Assembly: GCF_015999465.1 (NCBI RefSeq)
Contig: NZ_CP065534.1
Span: 1,736,001-1,800,000 of the forward strand
DNA length: 64,000 nucleotides
Direction: 5' to 3'
DNA from: Lonsdalea populi
GTDB taxonomy: Bacteria; Pseudomonadota; Gammaproteobacteria; Enterobacterales; Enterobacteriaceae
How positions within the stretch are numbered: the stretch's first letter is position 1; each line of letters opens with the position of its first letter. The notes beneath the pieces were generated by a model. That model was not told where the DNA came from. It did no database searches and was given only the letters and a program-made list of their open reading frames with translations. Below, piece after piece: positions 17,683-27,950 of this stretch. The position numbers and the translations under genes are program-made.

Positions 17683-18669
17683 ATGATTCAAATCTCGATC
17701 AAGACCACGCCCGGCGCTGATCTCGGATCTCAAGCCTCGGGTGTTGAAGGCTACCGGTCTCTGTCCGGTGGAACGGGAACGCAGGGCAGCAGCGGTGCCA
17801 GCGCCGATCAGCTGAGTAGCATCATCGATAAACTGACCGACCTGCTGACAGCCCTGATGTTTGCCAACAACGGCCAGTCAGGCACGACGCAGAGCGATTC
17901 ACAGTACAGCGGCGCAGGCACGAAAGGCGTGCAATCTCCCGTTAATACTCAGGATTCGGATGCCATCGATAAGCTGTTTTCCCAGGCGCTGGAGAATCTG
18001 CTCGGTAGCGATACGGTCAACGCCCTCAGCCAGTCCGGCAGCAATGGTGGATCGCTGCTGAGCGACAGTCAGGCGACACAGGGCAATCAGGATGCCTATA
18101 GCCAAGGGGTTAAAGATGCGCTGACGCTGCTGGGGAATAACACAAGCGGCAGCATGGGCACGCCGCCATCGCTTTCTCTGGGAGGCAATGGTCTTCAGGG
18201 GCTGAGCAGTCCTTCGGACTTCAGCCAGTTGGGGAGCGCCGTCGGTTCGAGCGTTGGCAAAAGTGCCGGTTTGCTGGCGCTGAATAATATCGATACCCAC
18301 CGGGATGGCGTGGATCGCAACTTCGTCAACAAAGAGGATCGCGGCACGGCCAAGGTGATCGGGCAACTGATGGACCAGTATCCTGAGATTTTTGGCAAGC
18401 CGGAGTACCAGAAGGATAACGCGTCATCGCCGGTACAAGACGACAAAAGCTGGGCGCAGGCGTTGAGCAAACCGGACGACGACGGGATGACCCGTGAAAG
18501 TATGGATAAATTTAAACAGGCCGTCGGCATGGTGAAAAGTGCACTGGGGGGCGATAGCGGCAACAGCAATCTGAACCTGCGCGGCGCGGGCGGTTCCCTG
18601 CTGGGCATCGATGCAGCGGTCGCCGGAGAGAAGATCGCAAATCTCTCACTGTCGAAGCTGGCCGCCTAA
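17683..18669 (+). CDS. hrpN: HrpN harpin
   Basis: A 328-residue harpin: Gly-, Ser-, Asn- and Gln-rich, with no Cys and heat-stable-type composition. It starts MIQISIKTTPGADLGSQASG and carries the conserved C-terminal segment with NFVNKEDRGTAKVIGQLMDQYPEIFGKP. Harpins are secreted through the Hrp pilus, elicit the hypersensitive response and help translocate effectors. The gene is monocistronic: its own Hrp box lies upstream and a strong terminator downstream. Confidence 0.95.
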   Translation: MIQISIKTTPGADLGSQASGVEGYRSLSGGTGTQGSSGASADQLSSIIDKLTDLLTALMFANNGQSGTTQSDSQYSGAGTKGVQSPVNTQDSDAIDKLFSQALENLLGSDTVNALSQSGSNGGSLLSDSQATQGNQDAYSQGVKDALTLLGNNTSGSMGTPPSLSLGGNGLQGLSSPSDFSQLGSAVGSSVGKSAGLLALNNIDTHRDGVDRNFVNKEDRGTAKVIGQLMDQYPEIFGKPEYQKDNASSPVQDDKSWAQALSKPDDDGMTRESMDKFKQAVGMVKSALGGDSGNSNLNLRGAGGSLLGIDAAVAGEKIANLSLSKLAA

Positions 18670-18786
18670 CCGCCGGCTGGCACCCCGATATCACGTCGTT
18701 GCGTCGTCGCCGAGACAAAAGATAAAAGTACGGCGATGCGGGTGCTGAGGGCAACTGTCCGCCCCACCAGGCAATGCAATTCTCTA

Positions 18787-18809
18787 CCCCGGCGCTGCCG
18801 GGGTTTTTT
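18787..18809 (+). terminator. Intrinsic terminator of hrpN
   Basis: A 7-bp stem, CCCCGGC (18787-18793) with GCCGGGG (18797-18803), and a 3-base loop, is followed by six T; it lies about 117 bp downstream of the hrpN stop. Confidence 0.9.
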
Positions 18810-18832
18810 ATGCGTCGCTGTGCTCTCTGGAT

Positions 18833-19012
18833 CTAAATTTCAAACCCCGGCGCGACTTCCTTGATCGGTTTATTACAGGCTTCCAACTTAGAAGCCTGCG
18901 GATTTTTTGCTGAACAGTCGGGTTTGAATGGATTAAGGGCGTCGCGATAAAAATAGATGAGCAACAGCAGCACGATGAGGGCGATTCGACGGAATCGTTT
19001 ATTTTTTTTCAT
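18833..19012 (-). CDS. Small single-pass membrane protein, unknown
   Basis: An open frame starting MKKNKRFRRIALIVLLLLIY: a basic N-terminus, one hydrophobic segment (about 9-22), then a short polar domain with two Cys (in PDCSAKN and LEACNK). No clear ribosome site precedes ATG 19012, nor the upstream in-frame ATG at 19048 (71 residues). I do not recognise it. The positive-inside pattern and the Cys pair in the exported part look like a real small protein. The remaining bases to cysB (19049-19447) are AT-rich, and I see nothing in them beyond a likely cysB promoter. Confidence 0.45.
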   Translation of the reverse strand: MKKNKRFRRIALIVLLLLIYFYRDALNPFKPDCSAKNPQASKLEACNKPIKEVAPGFEI

Positions 19013-19444
19013 AAGACATTCATTAAGTTGTTTACGGGACGTTAACATTTTACAAAAGCAATAAGGTCTTGTCTCCTCGCTTGATGTGGTTTCTTATCCT
19101 GAATAATCGCTTTCCCCGCGGGGCAGAAGATAAACAGGGTCCGGACCGCTGTTTCAAAAGTTCAAAATCTGTGCAAGGTCAAAAAAACGTCTATTTTTTG
19201 GGGTTTAAGAAGGAGGCGCATAATCTACATGAAGCCGGAAAACACGGCATCAGGTAAAATTGCGTTGAGTTAGTCGACTTTTTCCGAACAAAGTAAAAAA
19301 CAAGTTATATAAAAAATGTGCTTATGATTAAATTGCATTTATGTGGCAGGGATTTATGCCGTTGTAGTTGATGTACTAGTTTGTCATTGCCATAAACGTC
19401 CAAACATAAGATGTCGTGTGCACTATTCATTTGGAATGGGATAA

Positions 19445-20422
<978 letters not shown>

Positions 20423-20434
20423 CGGTGCTGTGTT

Positions 20435-20472
20435 CATTAGCGGCCAATGGGGTTGATCTTTGGCCGCTAATG
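20435..20472. terminator. Convergent hairpin between cysB and nth
   Basis: A perfect 12-bp inverted repeat (20435-20446 with 20461-20472, 14-base loop) fills the gap between the convergent cysB and nth genes and probably terminates both. There is no long T run on either side. Confidence 0.65.
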
Positions 20473-20480
20473 ATGACCGA

Positions 20481-21116
20481 TCAGACGTCAACCTTGTCTT
20501 TAAACTCGCAGAGATCTTCGATCAAGCAGGAACCGCAGCGCGGCTTGCGCGCTATGCAGGTATAACGTCCATGCAGGATCAGCCAATGGTGGCAGTCCAC
20601 TTTAAATTCCGCCGGCACGACCTTCAGCAGTTTCTCCTCAACTAACTCCACCGTCTTACCAGGCGCAAAACCGGTACGGTTGCACACGCGAAAAATGTGG
20701 GTGTCGACGGCGATAGTCGGCCAGCCAAACGCGGTATTTAGAACGACATTCGCCGTCTTTCTGCCGACGCCGGGGAGGGCTTCCAAAGCGGTCCGGTTTT
20801 CAGGTACCTGTCCCTGATGATGTTCAATCAGCATCCGGCAGGTTTTTATCACGTTTTCCGCCTTGCTATTAAACAACCCGATCGTTTTGATATAACTTTT
20901 CACGCCATCCACGCCCAGCGCCAGCATGGCCTCCGGCGTATTGGCGACCGGATAGAGCTTGGCGGTAGCCTTATTGACGCTGACATCGGTGGCCTGCGCC
21001 GAGAGCAGTACGGCGATCAACAGTTCGAAGGGGGAGCTGTAGTGAAGCTCTGTCCTCGGCTCAGGATTGTTGTCCCGTAATCGCGTCAGTATTGCCAGTC
21101 GTTTTTCTTTATTCAT
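20481..21116 (-). CDS. nth: Endonuclease III (DNA glycosylase/AP lyase)
   Basis: A 211-residue protein, exactly the family length. The helix-hairpin-helix LPGVGRKTANVVLN contains the catalytic Lys120, and Asp138 is in VDTHIFR. The 4Fe-4S loop is intact with C187-X6-C194-X2-C197-X5-C203. It removes oxidised pyrimidines from DNA. In E. coli it is the last gene of the rsxABCDGE-nth operon; here it follows rsxD after only about 128 bp, because rsxG and rsxE are missing. Confidence 0.98.
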   Translation of the reverse strand: MNKEKRLAILTRLRDNNPEPRTELHYSSPFELLIAVLLSAQATDVSVNKATAKLYPVANTPEAMLALGVDGVKSYIKTIGLFNSKAENVIKTCRMLIEHHQGQVPENRTALEALPGVGRKTANVVLNTAFGWPTIAVDTHIFRVCNRTGFAPGKTVELVEEKLLKVVPAEFKVDCHHWLILHGRYTCIARKPRCGSCLIEDLCEFKDKVDV

Positions 21117-21244
21117 GATGATGCAGTCGAGCCTTATTCAGAGAACGAAATGGCGTGGATCCCGGGGATCGCCCCGGAACTCCCAGTGAGCCGCCGTATT
21201 CACGACGCGATTCCCGACGGCGAGCAGGTCGTTCAGCGTCGGTA
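21117..21244 (-). other. Deletion scar where rsxG and rsxE should lie
   Basis: Between the rsxD stop and the nth start there are only about 128 bp instead of the roughly 1.3 kb needed for rsxG and rsxE. One frame stays open across the gap into the first bases of nth and encodes a very basic tail (ERPARRRESRREYGG, ending NKARLHHHE). Both its position and its composition resemble the cytoplasmic C-terminus of RsxE, which normally ends against nth. That it is an rsxE remnant is inference. Confidence 0.45.
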
Positions 21245-22273
21245 TTATAACGTTGAACGGGAATGCGCCGGTATCCGCGGTTGCGTGAGCCGATCTATCA
21301 ATGGAACGGCCAGATTCGCCAACAATACGGCAAAGGCAATCCCATCCGGATAGCCCCCATAGGTTCGGATAGCCCAAACCAATGCGCCGGTCAGCACGCC
21401 GAACAGGATACGTCCTTTTCCCGTCATCGCCGAAGTGACTGGGTCGGTGACGATGAAAAACGCGGCCAGCAGCGTCAATCCATACAGCAGATGCTGCGAC
21501 CACGGGGCGCAGACCTCCGGTTGAAGCTGTCGACCAACCAGGGCGCAGAGCGATAACGCCAACAAAAAACTGACGGGAATCTGCCAGCGAATGATGCCCC
21601 GTGCCAGCAGTAACAGCCCGCCGGCCATAAAGGCCAGATTGATCCACACCCAACTCAGTGGGTTGGAAAAGGCATTGAACGCACTGAGGTTAAACCGCGC
21701 GGCAAGCGTTTCTTCGGTGGGGTGTGTGGCAACCTCGGCAGGGAACGTAACAGGATGTGATCCGACGAAATCCGATGGCGATAGCGCGCGATGACCTGAG
21801 AATAGGGTCTGTTGCGTGCCGATCGCATCTTGCGATTCGCTCGGTGAAAGGCCGAGGATTATCGAGGCATAAAACGTCAGCATTAGTAGGGCATAGCCCA
21901 CCATGGCGGGGTTAAGGCGATTACGCCCCAAGCCGCCGGACAGCTGTTTCACGCTGACGGCTAGCGCTGTGGCAAGGACGGTCCACCACCAGGGTGACAG
22001 CGGCGGCAGGATGATGCCGAGCAATACCGCAGTCACAAGCCCCGAATGGTCTCTGGCCGATGCCACGATCGGACGCTTTTTAAGTGACGATGTCACGAAT
22101 TCGGCCACCTGCGCCGTCACTATCGCCAGCAGTATTTGAAAGAGATTGCCGTAGCCAAAAAAATAACTCTGTACGGCGATACCCGGAACGCAGGCCAGGA
22201 TCACCCAGCGCATAATGCCGGACGTCGTCTGCCGTTGATGCAATAACGGTGCGTTCGCAATTCTGAAAGCCAT
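21245..22273 (-). CDS. rsxD: RsxD (RnfD) subunit of the Rsx/Rnf electron-transport complex
   Basis: A 342-residue integral membrane protein with about nine hydrophobic segments, full length against E. coli RsxD (352), from MAFRIANAPLLHQRQTTSGIMRWVI to the LIDRLTQPR tail. In intact complexes it binds flavin covalently at a Thr; the region DFVGSHPVTFPAEVATH lies in the long periplasmic loop. It is contiguous with rsxC. Its partners RsxA, RsxE and RsxG are not encoded here. Confidence 0.93.
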   Translation of the reverse strand: MAFRIANAPLLHQRQTTSGIMRWVILACVPGIAVQSYFFGYGNLFQILLAIVTAQVAEFVTSSLKKRPIVASARDHSGLVTAVLLGIILPPLSPWWWTVLATALAVSVKQLSGGLGRNRLNPAMVGYALLMLTFYASIILGLSPSESQDAIGTQQTLFSGHRALSPSDFVGSHPVTFPAEVATHPTEETLAARFNLSAFNAFSNPLSWVWINLAFMAGGLLLLARGIIRWQIPVSFLLALSLCALVGRQLQPEVCAPWSQHLLYGLTLLAAFFIVTDPVTSAMTGKGRILFGVLTGALVWAIRTYGGYPDGIAFAVLLANLAVPLIDRLTQPRIPAHSRSTL

Positions 22274-24208
22274 TTATTCCTCTTGAGACTGTGTTTCCGT
22301 TTGAGAGCCCTGCAATGCCTGCGACGCTTTGCGTGCTTTAACACGGGCGATAGCGGCGGCCACGGCGGCTTTACGGGGGTCGTGTTCTGACTCGGTATTC
22401 GCCGCCGGTAGCGCGTCGACACCCTCTGCCTTGACCGGTGAGGCATCAGACGAAGGCGTCTGCTGCTGCGCCGCTTTGCGTGCTTTAACACGGGCGATAG
22501 CGGCGGCTACGGCGGCTTTACGGGGGTCGTGTTCTGACCGACGGGGCGGGGCGGTATCGCCAGGCGCTGCGGTCTGCCGGGGGGCTGTTGCTACGGGTTG
22601 TGGCGTCGCCAGGGCTTCAGCCTGAAGCGCCTTAGCCCGTTCGATAGCAGCCCTGACGGCGGCACCGCGTTTGCCGGAGGTAACGGTGGTTGTGTCTATC
22701 GCAGGCTTAACGTTCGCAGACGGTTCGGCCGGCGTCTTAGGTGCAGGCGCGACCATCGCCGCAGCGCGTTGATGCCGCTGCTCCCGCGCCGCTTTTTCAC
22801 GTACCAATCGGGCTTTTTTCGCCACAAAACGCGCTTTGGCGGCGGCGGCCCGCTGGGCTTCCTGTTCCCACGACTGAATTTCGGCTTTTGACTGGCGAAA
22901 GTATTGCACCAGCGGAATATGGCTGGGGCAGACGTAGGCGCAGGCGCCGCATTCGATGCAGGCGGATAAGTGATGCTGGCGCGCCTGTTCGTGGTCGTTA
23001 TCACGGATGAATTTGAACAGCTGTTGCGGCAGCAGGCCCGTTGGACAGGCGTCGGCGCATTCTCCGCAGCGGATGCAGGCTTGCGCTTCCAATTCGGGGT
23101 GAATTTCATCCCGTGCCGGCGCCAGTATCGCGCTGCTGGCCGGGGTAACCGGGACATCCAGCTCCGAAAGCGTGAATCCCGTCATCGGGCCGCCCACGAT
23201 CACCATGGGTTGCCCCCTGGTGACACGATAGCCCGCCTGGCGCAGAAGATAGCGAACCGGCGTACCGAGTCGCGCCCAGACGTTGCCCGGCCGTTGAAGC
23301 GCCTGACCCGCCACCGTCACCACGCGCTCCGTCAAGGGTTCACCGTCAATCACCGCCCGTTTAACAGCATAGAGGGTGCTGACGTTCTGTACCAAAACGC
23401 CGGCGCGGGTAGTGGGCTGGCCGTTGGGAACGATCTTGCCGGTCAGCACTCGCGTCAGCATGGCGACATTACTGGAGGGATAGCGGGAGGGGATCACCCG
23501 AATGTGTACGCGCGGCGAGGCGTGCAGCGCCTGTTTTAGCGCAGCAATCGCCTGCGGCTTATTATCTTCGATACCCACTAAAATACGCTGAGGAGCGTAG
23601 AGTCGATCAAGGATGTCGATACCCACGGACAGTTCCGCCGCGCACTCTTGCATCAAGCGGTCATCGGCGGTGAGGTAAGGCTCCGATTCTGCGGCGTTGA
23701 TGATGAGCGTGTCGATGTCGCACGGCGCATCCGGCCAGGGAGAGGCGGTAGCAAACCCGATGCTGCCTAGCCCTGCGATCCCCGCCTGATGCAGATAATC
23801 CCGCAGCATGTGCGGCGCGGTCTGACGGTAGTCCTGCAAGGGGCGGCGTTCCGCCCAACGATCGTCGCCGTCCGGTTTCAGGATCAGGCTTAGCTCCGGC
23901 AGCCCGGACGGATGCGTGGCGGTGTGATAACGAACGGCCTGGATCGTGCCGGAGGTGGGGGCATGTACCGGCACCGTCGGGCCGACACTTCGCGTCAGCG
24001 GCTGGCCGCGCAAGACCTGATCTCCGACCTGTACGCACAAATCGCTGTCCGGTCCCAGGTGGGCATGAAGTGGAATAATCAGGCGGTCAGGCAGAGGCAG
24101 ACGACGTAACGGTATTTGATTCGACGGCGATTTCATTTGCGGCGGGCGAACGCCGCCCTTCATGGGCCAAATCCGATTTTTCCCGAAGGCAGTCAGCAAA
24201 TTAAACAT
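22274..24208 (-). CDS. rsxC: RsxC (RnfC) subunit with two 4Fe-4S clusters
   Basis: A 644-residue protein (E. coli RsxC is 740). It carries the flavin/NADH-binding SLBB region and two 4Fe-4S motifs, [17 protein letters not shown] and [16 protein letters not shown], near residues 375-430. The C-terminal third is a low-complexity Ala/Arg/Lys tail with tandem copies of a unit containing [19 protein letters not shown]; the number of such repeats varies between species. It overlaps rsxB by 8 bp. Confidence 0.95.
   Translation of the reverse strand: MFNLLTAFGKNRIWPMKGGVRPPQMKSPSNQIPLRRLPLPDRLIIPLHAHLGPDSDLCVQVGDQVLRGQPLTRSVGPTVPVHAPTSGTIQAVRYHTATHPSGLPELSLILKPDGDDRWAERRPLQDYRQTAPHMLRDYLHQAGIAGLGSIGFATASPWPDAPCDIDTLIINAAESEPYLTADDRLMQECAAELSVGIDILDRLYAPQRILVGIEDNKPQAIAALKQALHASPRVHIRVIPSRYPSSNVAMLTRVLTGKIVPNGQPTTRAGVLVQNVSTLYAVKRAVIDGEPLTERVVTVAGQALQRPGNVWARLGTPVRYLLRQAGYRVTRGQPMVIVGGPMTGFTLSELDVPVTPASSAILAPARDEIHPELEAQACIRCGECADACPTGLLPQQLFKFIRDNDHEQARQHHLSACIECGACAYVCPSHIPLVQYFRQSKAEIQSWEQEAQRAAAAKARFVAKKARLVREKAAREQRHQRAAAMVAPAPKTPAEPSANVKPAIDTTTVTSGKRGAAVRAAIERAKALQAEALATPQPVATAPRQTAAPGDTAPPRRSEHDPRKAAVAAAIARVKARKAAQQQTPSSDASPVKAEGVDALPAANTESEHDPRKAAVAAAIARVKARKASQALQGSQTETQSQEE
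22326..22538 (-). repeat. Near-identical 66-bp repeat pair in the rsxC tail
   Basis: Positions 22326-22391 and 22473-22538 are the same 66 bases except for one mismatch (CCAC versus CTAC inside GCGGC-AC-GGCGG), at 147-bp spacing. They encode the repeated Ala/Arg/Lys unit of RsxC. Such repeats can expand or contract in frame. Confidence 0.85.
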
Positions 24209-24782
24209 GATGCCCCCCCTGTAAAATGCGTATCGGTATCGCGTTCAGGTCCCAGTTCCAGCTGTCGGGGGTCGGTATGACCGGGTCCAGCGTAATACAG
24301 TCGGTCGGACAGGGTGAAACACACAGATTGCAGCCGGTACAGAGATCGCTGACGACGGTATGCATAGCGCGTGCGGCGCCGACGATGGCATCCACCGGAC
24401 AGGCCTGAATACATTTGGTGCAGCCGATGCAACGGCTTTCGTCGATTCGTGCGACCTGGCGTTCGGGTTTGCCCGGCATCGCATCATCCGGCAAGGACTG
24501 GGGCTCGACGTTCATCTGCTCAGCCAGTTTATGCATCAGAGGTTCGCCCCCCGGCACGCATTTATTTATCAGTTCGCCGTCTTGAATCATGGCTTCGGCA
24601 TAGGGGCGGCAGCCCGCGTAACCACATTGGCGGCACTGAGTCTGCGGGAGCAGGTCTTCCAGCTGTTCAACGGAGGGGGGAGTGTGCCGCAGAGAACGTC
24701 GGCGTGAGGCGTAGCCGAGCATCAGACTCGCCGTCAGCGTCAGTGCGCCGAGTGCGGCTATCGTCATCCAAAAATTCATCAT
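24201..24782 (-). CDS. rsxB: RsxB (RnfB) ferredoxin-like subunit
   Basis: About 193 residues: an N-terminal membrane helix ([21 protein letters not shown]), the [15 protein letters not shown] four-Cys motif, and two 4Fe-4S ferredoxin motifs, [14 protein letters not shown] and [14 protein letters not shown]. It is very close to E. coli RsxB. All cluster ligands are intact. The start is one of the adjacent ATGs at 24782 or 24779. The stop of an upstream remnant frame overlaps it (TGATG). Confidence 0.95.
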   Translation of the reverse strand: MMNFWMTIAALGALTLTASLMLGYASRRRSLRHTPPSVEQLEDLLPQTQCRQCGYAGCRPYAEAMIQDGELINKCVPGGEPLMHKLAEQMNVEPQSLPDDAMPGKPERQVARIDESRCIGCTKCIQACPVDAIVGAARAMHTVVSDLCTGCNLCVSPCPTDCITLDPVIPTPDSWNWDLNAIPIRILQGGHHV

Positions 24783-24959
24783 CACCATTTCACCAGTCGG
24801 GTTAAGCCCGTAAGAGCCGGCACGTTCGCCAAAAAAGCGCCAACCGGTAGCCGCGGGTATTCGCTCATTACAGGACTTACAAATAAAACCGCCGTATTAT
24901 CCGGTATTGTCCCAGGTTCGACAACCTGAACGCCCGCCATCCCTTCCGGCGAGAGACTG
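24782..24959 (-). pseudogene. rsxA: Possible residual C-terminus of rsxA before rsxB
   Basis: There is no full rsxA (about 193 codons) upstream of rsxB. A frame of about 58 codons, closed upstream by a TAG, ends in TGATG over the rsxB start. Its last residues, [11 protein letters not shown], resemble the conserved RsxA end (as I recall it, AFMGFSGLVKL in E. coli), but the sequence before that does not look like RsxA. I read it as the last dozen rsxA codons joined to unrelated DNA; this is an inference. The rest of the gap up to 25117 shows nothing else clear. Confidence 0.4.
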
Positions 24960-25117
24960 AACGTCTAACTTGTGGTCATCAGCGGGGGGGCATGCGCTCG
25001 TCCGGGCAATCCTGAGCGCCGTTTCAGCCGGAACGTGATAACAAGTGAAAGGAATTTAAGAAGAAAAGCGAGGGTGAGAGGCCCCATCATTTCACGGGGC
25101 GTTAAGGTTTTAGTTTT

Positions 25118-26524
25118 TTACTCGCCGTTGTTGCGGATCAACTTCTGGTACCAGAAGAAACTCTTCTTGCGCTGGCGTGCTAACTGACGTTGATGGTCGA
25201 TATAGACAAAGCCGTACTGTTTCTGAAAACCGTTCAACCAGCTCAGTAAATCGAGAAATGACCAGGGATAATAACCGCGCACATCGGCGCCTTGCGCAAT
25301 TGCATCAGCGACGGCATCAATGTGCTGACGCAGATAGTCGATACGGTCGTCGTCCACGATGTCGCCATTCACGATGGGATCTTTGGCGCCCAAACCGTTT
25401 TCGGTGATGTATATCGGGATATCACCGTAGCGTTCTTTGATGTTCAGGATGCCTTCCGTTAGTCCCTGAGGATAGATTTCCCAGTCCCAGTCGGTATACA
25501 CCCCGTTAGGGTTCCGCACGAATTTGAACAGATCTTTAAAACCAAACTCGTTTCCGGCCTGATGCGCGCTGCCTTTTTGGCCCGTTGTATTGATTTGCAG
25601 GCGCGACTCGCCGTGATTCGCGGCCACCGTTTCCCTCTTGTAATAATTCAGACCGATAAAGTCGCAGATATTGTCGCGCAGCAGCGCGTCGTCGCCCGGC
25701 TCGAATACCGGCGCACCGAGGCTCGATTGTGCCAGGTGCAGCAACTCTATCGGATATTCTCCTCGCAATACCGGATCGTATAACCAGTGGGTAAAAATCC
25801 CGTCCGCCAACTGGCAGGCGGCGACGTTTTCCGGCGTATCGTCCAGCGGGGTATTCGTTTGCAGTACGTTGACGAAGCCGATTTTGCCAGCGATGCCGGA
25901 CTGGCGGAATGCGGCTACGGCGCGCGCATGAGCGATAAACACGTGGTGACAGGCTTGCAGAGCGCGGGCAGGGTTGCAAATGCCGGGGGGATGCGCACCG
26001 GTTATGTACCCAAAGCCGATAAAGCAGATGGTTTCATTGAAGGTAGACCATAGCTTGACGCGGTCGCCATAGCGCTGGTAGCAAAGGCGGGCGTACTCCT
26101 CGAAGGCGTCGATAGTCTGGCGGGATTCCCAGCCGCCCTGGTCCTGCAGCGCCTGCGGCAGATCCCAGTGATACAGGGTGATCATGGGCTGGATACCGTG
26201 CTCCAACAGCGCGTCAATCAACGCACTGTAAAAGGCAACGCCCGCTTCGTTGATCTGACCTCGCCCCTCTGGCAGTAATCTTGGCCACGAGATTGAAAAA
26301 CGATAGCTTTTCAGCCCCAGTTCCCCCATCAGGGCGACATCTTCCCGGAAACGGTGGTAGTGATCGACGGCGACATCGCCGTTTGTTCCTTCAAAGGTGG
26401 TGCCGGGCAAGTGGGAAAACGTATCCCAAATCGACGGGCCTTTACCCTCGGCGTCGTGCGCGCCTTCGACCTGATAGGCTGCTGTCGCGGCGCCCCACAG
26501 AAAATCTTTTGGAAATATGGACAT
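25118..26524 (-). CDS. GH1 beta-glucosidase
   Basis: A 468-residue glycoside hydrolase family 1 enzyme starting MSIFPKDFLWGAATAAYQVEG. The acid/base Glu164 is in TFNET and the nucleophile Glu375 in ITENG. The sugar-binding signatures FLWGAATAAYQVEGA and the WSFLDLLSW region are in place. It looks more like the beta-glucosidases that act on free beta-glucosides than the phospho-beta-glucosidases, and there is no PTS gene beside it. It probably hydrolyses plant beta-glucosides such as cellobiose. The exact substrate is not certain. Confidence 0.9.
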   Translation of the reverse strand: MSIFPKDFLWGAATAAYQVEGAHDAEGKGPSIWDTFSHLPGTTFEGTNGDVAVDHYHRFREDVALMGELGLKSYRFSISWPRLLPEGRGQINEAGVAFYSALIDALLEHGIQPMITLYHWDLPQALQDQGGWESRQTIDAFEEYARLCYQRYGDRVKLWSTFNETICFIGFGYITGAHPPGICNPARALQACHHVFIAHARAVAAFRQSGIAGKIGFVNVLQTNTPLDDTPENVAACQLADGIFTHWLYDPVLRGEYPIELLHLAQSSLGAPVFEPGDDALLRDNICDFIGLNYYKRETVAANHGESRLQINTTGQKGSAHQAGNEFGFKDLFKFVRNPNGVYTDWDWEIYPQGLTEGILNIKERYGDIPIYITENGLGAKDPIVNGDIVDDDRIDYLRQHIDAVADAIAQGADVRGYYPWSFLDLLSWLNGFQKQYGFVYIDHQRQLARQRKKSFFWYQKLIRNNGE

Positions 26525-26592
26525 CAAAACCTCGCTCTTGGGTGGCTTTAACCAACGACTAATGAGTGTAGGCGGGTTGAATTATCGATTGC

Positions 26593-26613
26593 AACCGGTT
26601 TCTGAAACCGGTT
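26593..26613. promoter_or_regulatory. LacI-family palindromic operator upstream of the beta-glucosidase
   Basis: A 21-bp perfect palindrome with 10-bp arms (AACCGGTTTC either side of a central T), 69 bp upstream of the beta-glucosidase start. It overlaps TGAAACCGGTTTCT, close to the TGAAACCGGTTTCA operator of AscG/GalR-type repressors. No LacI-family gene lies nearby, so a repressor elsewhere in the genome is expected. The rest of the 26525-26859 gap should hold the divergent promoters of this gene and ydgJ. Confidence 0.75.
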
Positions 26614-26859
26614 TCTTTTTCCGGTGTGAATCTGTGATCGCACTCACGCCGCTTAATCCCAAGTCTGTATCAGTACGTCGTTTCAGGGGGCATACGGTGT
26701 CTGAATAGGCGCTTTTCCGCTGATTGCGGCCGGATAAGGGTTTAAGGTAAGGGCGGCGTTTTAATGACGTTATCCGATAAATATGGAGAGCTTGCAGTGA
26801 TATACTGGCCGTTCCATCACAACGGAAAATGCCTGTCGCTCAGGCTAGGGGTATGATTA

Positions 26860-27906
26860 ATGGCAGATACTATTCGTGTCGGATTGTTAGGATATGGCTA
26901 TGCGAGTAAGACGTTTCATGCGCCGCTAATTGCTGCGACGCCTGGGATGGAATTAGTGGCGGTGTCGAGCCGGCATCCGAAAAATGTGCATGAGGATTGG
27001 CCGTCTGTGCGGGTAGCCGAGAAACCTGAAGTGTTATTCGACGATCCGGAAATCGATCTTATCGTAATCCCCACGCCTAACGATACGCATTTCCCCCTGG
27101 CGAAACGCGCGCTGGAAGCGGGCAAGCATGTGGTGGTGGATAAACCGTTCACCGTCACGTTGTCTCAGGCCTCCGAGTTGCATCAGGTTGCTGTCCACAT
27201 GGGAAAGGTGCTTTCCGTATTTCACAACCGACGCTGGGACAGCGATTTCCTGACCCTCAAACATCTGGTGCAAACCGGCGTGTTGGGGGACGTGGTTTAT
27301 ATGGAATCCCATATGGATCGCTATCGACCCGAAATTCGCGAACGTTGGCGCGAAGACGGCAGTGAGGGCAGCGGTATTTGGTATGATCTGGGGCCTCATC
27401 TTATCGATCAGGCGTTGCAGCTGTTCGGCGCGCCGGTCGCCATCCATGCGGATCTTGCGCAACTGCGTCCCGGCGGTAAATCCGCCGACTACTTCCATGC
27501 GACGTTGATTTACCCGCAGCGCCGCGTCGTGTTGCATGGTACGTTGCTGGCGGTTGCTGAAACCGCACGCTACATCGTTCATGGCTGTCACGGCAGTTAT
27601 GTGAAATATGGCATCGATCCCCAAGAGGCGAAATTAAAGGCAGGACATTTGCCGGATAATGATGCCCAGTGGGGACGCGATGACCGCGATGGCATGCTGA
27701 CGCTGAACCGAGACGGCGCAGCGGTTGAGGAAGCGGTGACGACGATCTCTGGCGATTACACGGCTTATTATGCCGCCGTTCGCGACGCGTTGAATGGTCA
27801 GGGGGAAAATCCCGTCCCGGTGACTCAGGCGATTAAAGTGATGGAACTGATCGAACTTGGACTGATTTCTAATCAGAAAAAATGCGCGATGACGTTAAAA
27901 AAATAG
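26860..27906 (+). CDS. ydgJ: YdgJ-type Gfo/Idh/MocA oxidoreductase
   Basis: A 348-residue NAD(P)-dependent oxidoreductase. The N-terminal Rossmann fold is visible (VGLLGYGYASKTFHAPLI), with the family motif VVDKPFT giving the catalytic-site Lys near residue 94. The C-terminal domain contains GIWYDLGPHLIDQALQLFG with the conserved His. It is orthologous in sequence and position to E. coli YdgJ, which also neighbours add. The physiological substrate, probably a sugar or cyclitol, is unknown. Confidence 0.9.
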   Translation: MADTIRVGLLGYGYASKTFHAPLIAATPGMELVAVSSRHPKNVHEDWPSVRVAEKPEVLFDDPEIDLIVIPTPNDTHFPLAKRALEAGKHVVVDKPFTVTLSQASELHQVAVHMGKVLSVFHNRRWDSDFLTLKHLVQTGVLGDVVYMESHMDRYRPEIRERWREDGSEGSGIWYDLGPHLIDQALQLFGAPVAIHADLAQLRPGGKSADYFHATLIYPQRRVVLHGTLLAVAETARYIVHGCHGSYVKYGIDPQEAKLKAGHLPDNDAQWGRDDRDGMLTLNRDGAAVEEAVTTISGDYTAYYAAVRDALNGQGENPVPVTQAIKVMELIELGLISNQKKCAMTLKK

Positions 27907-27950
27907 CTAGCGCTGTGGGTATTTATTCCACATATTATCTCTTTATCTCA

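Noticed and set aside
21138..21653. 171-codon minus-strand frame at the end of rsxD
   Set aside because: It overlaps rsxD in another frame; only its last part runs into the deletion scar and it does not resemble RsxG.
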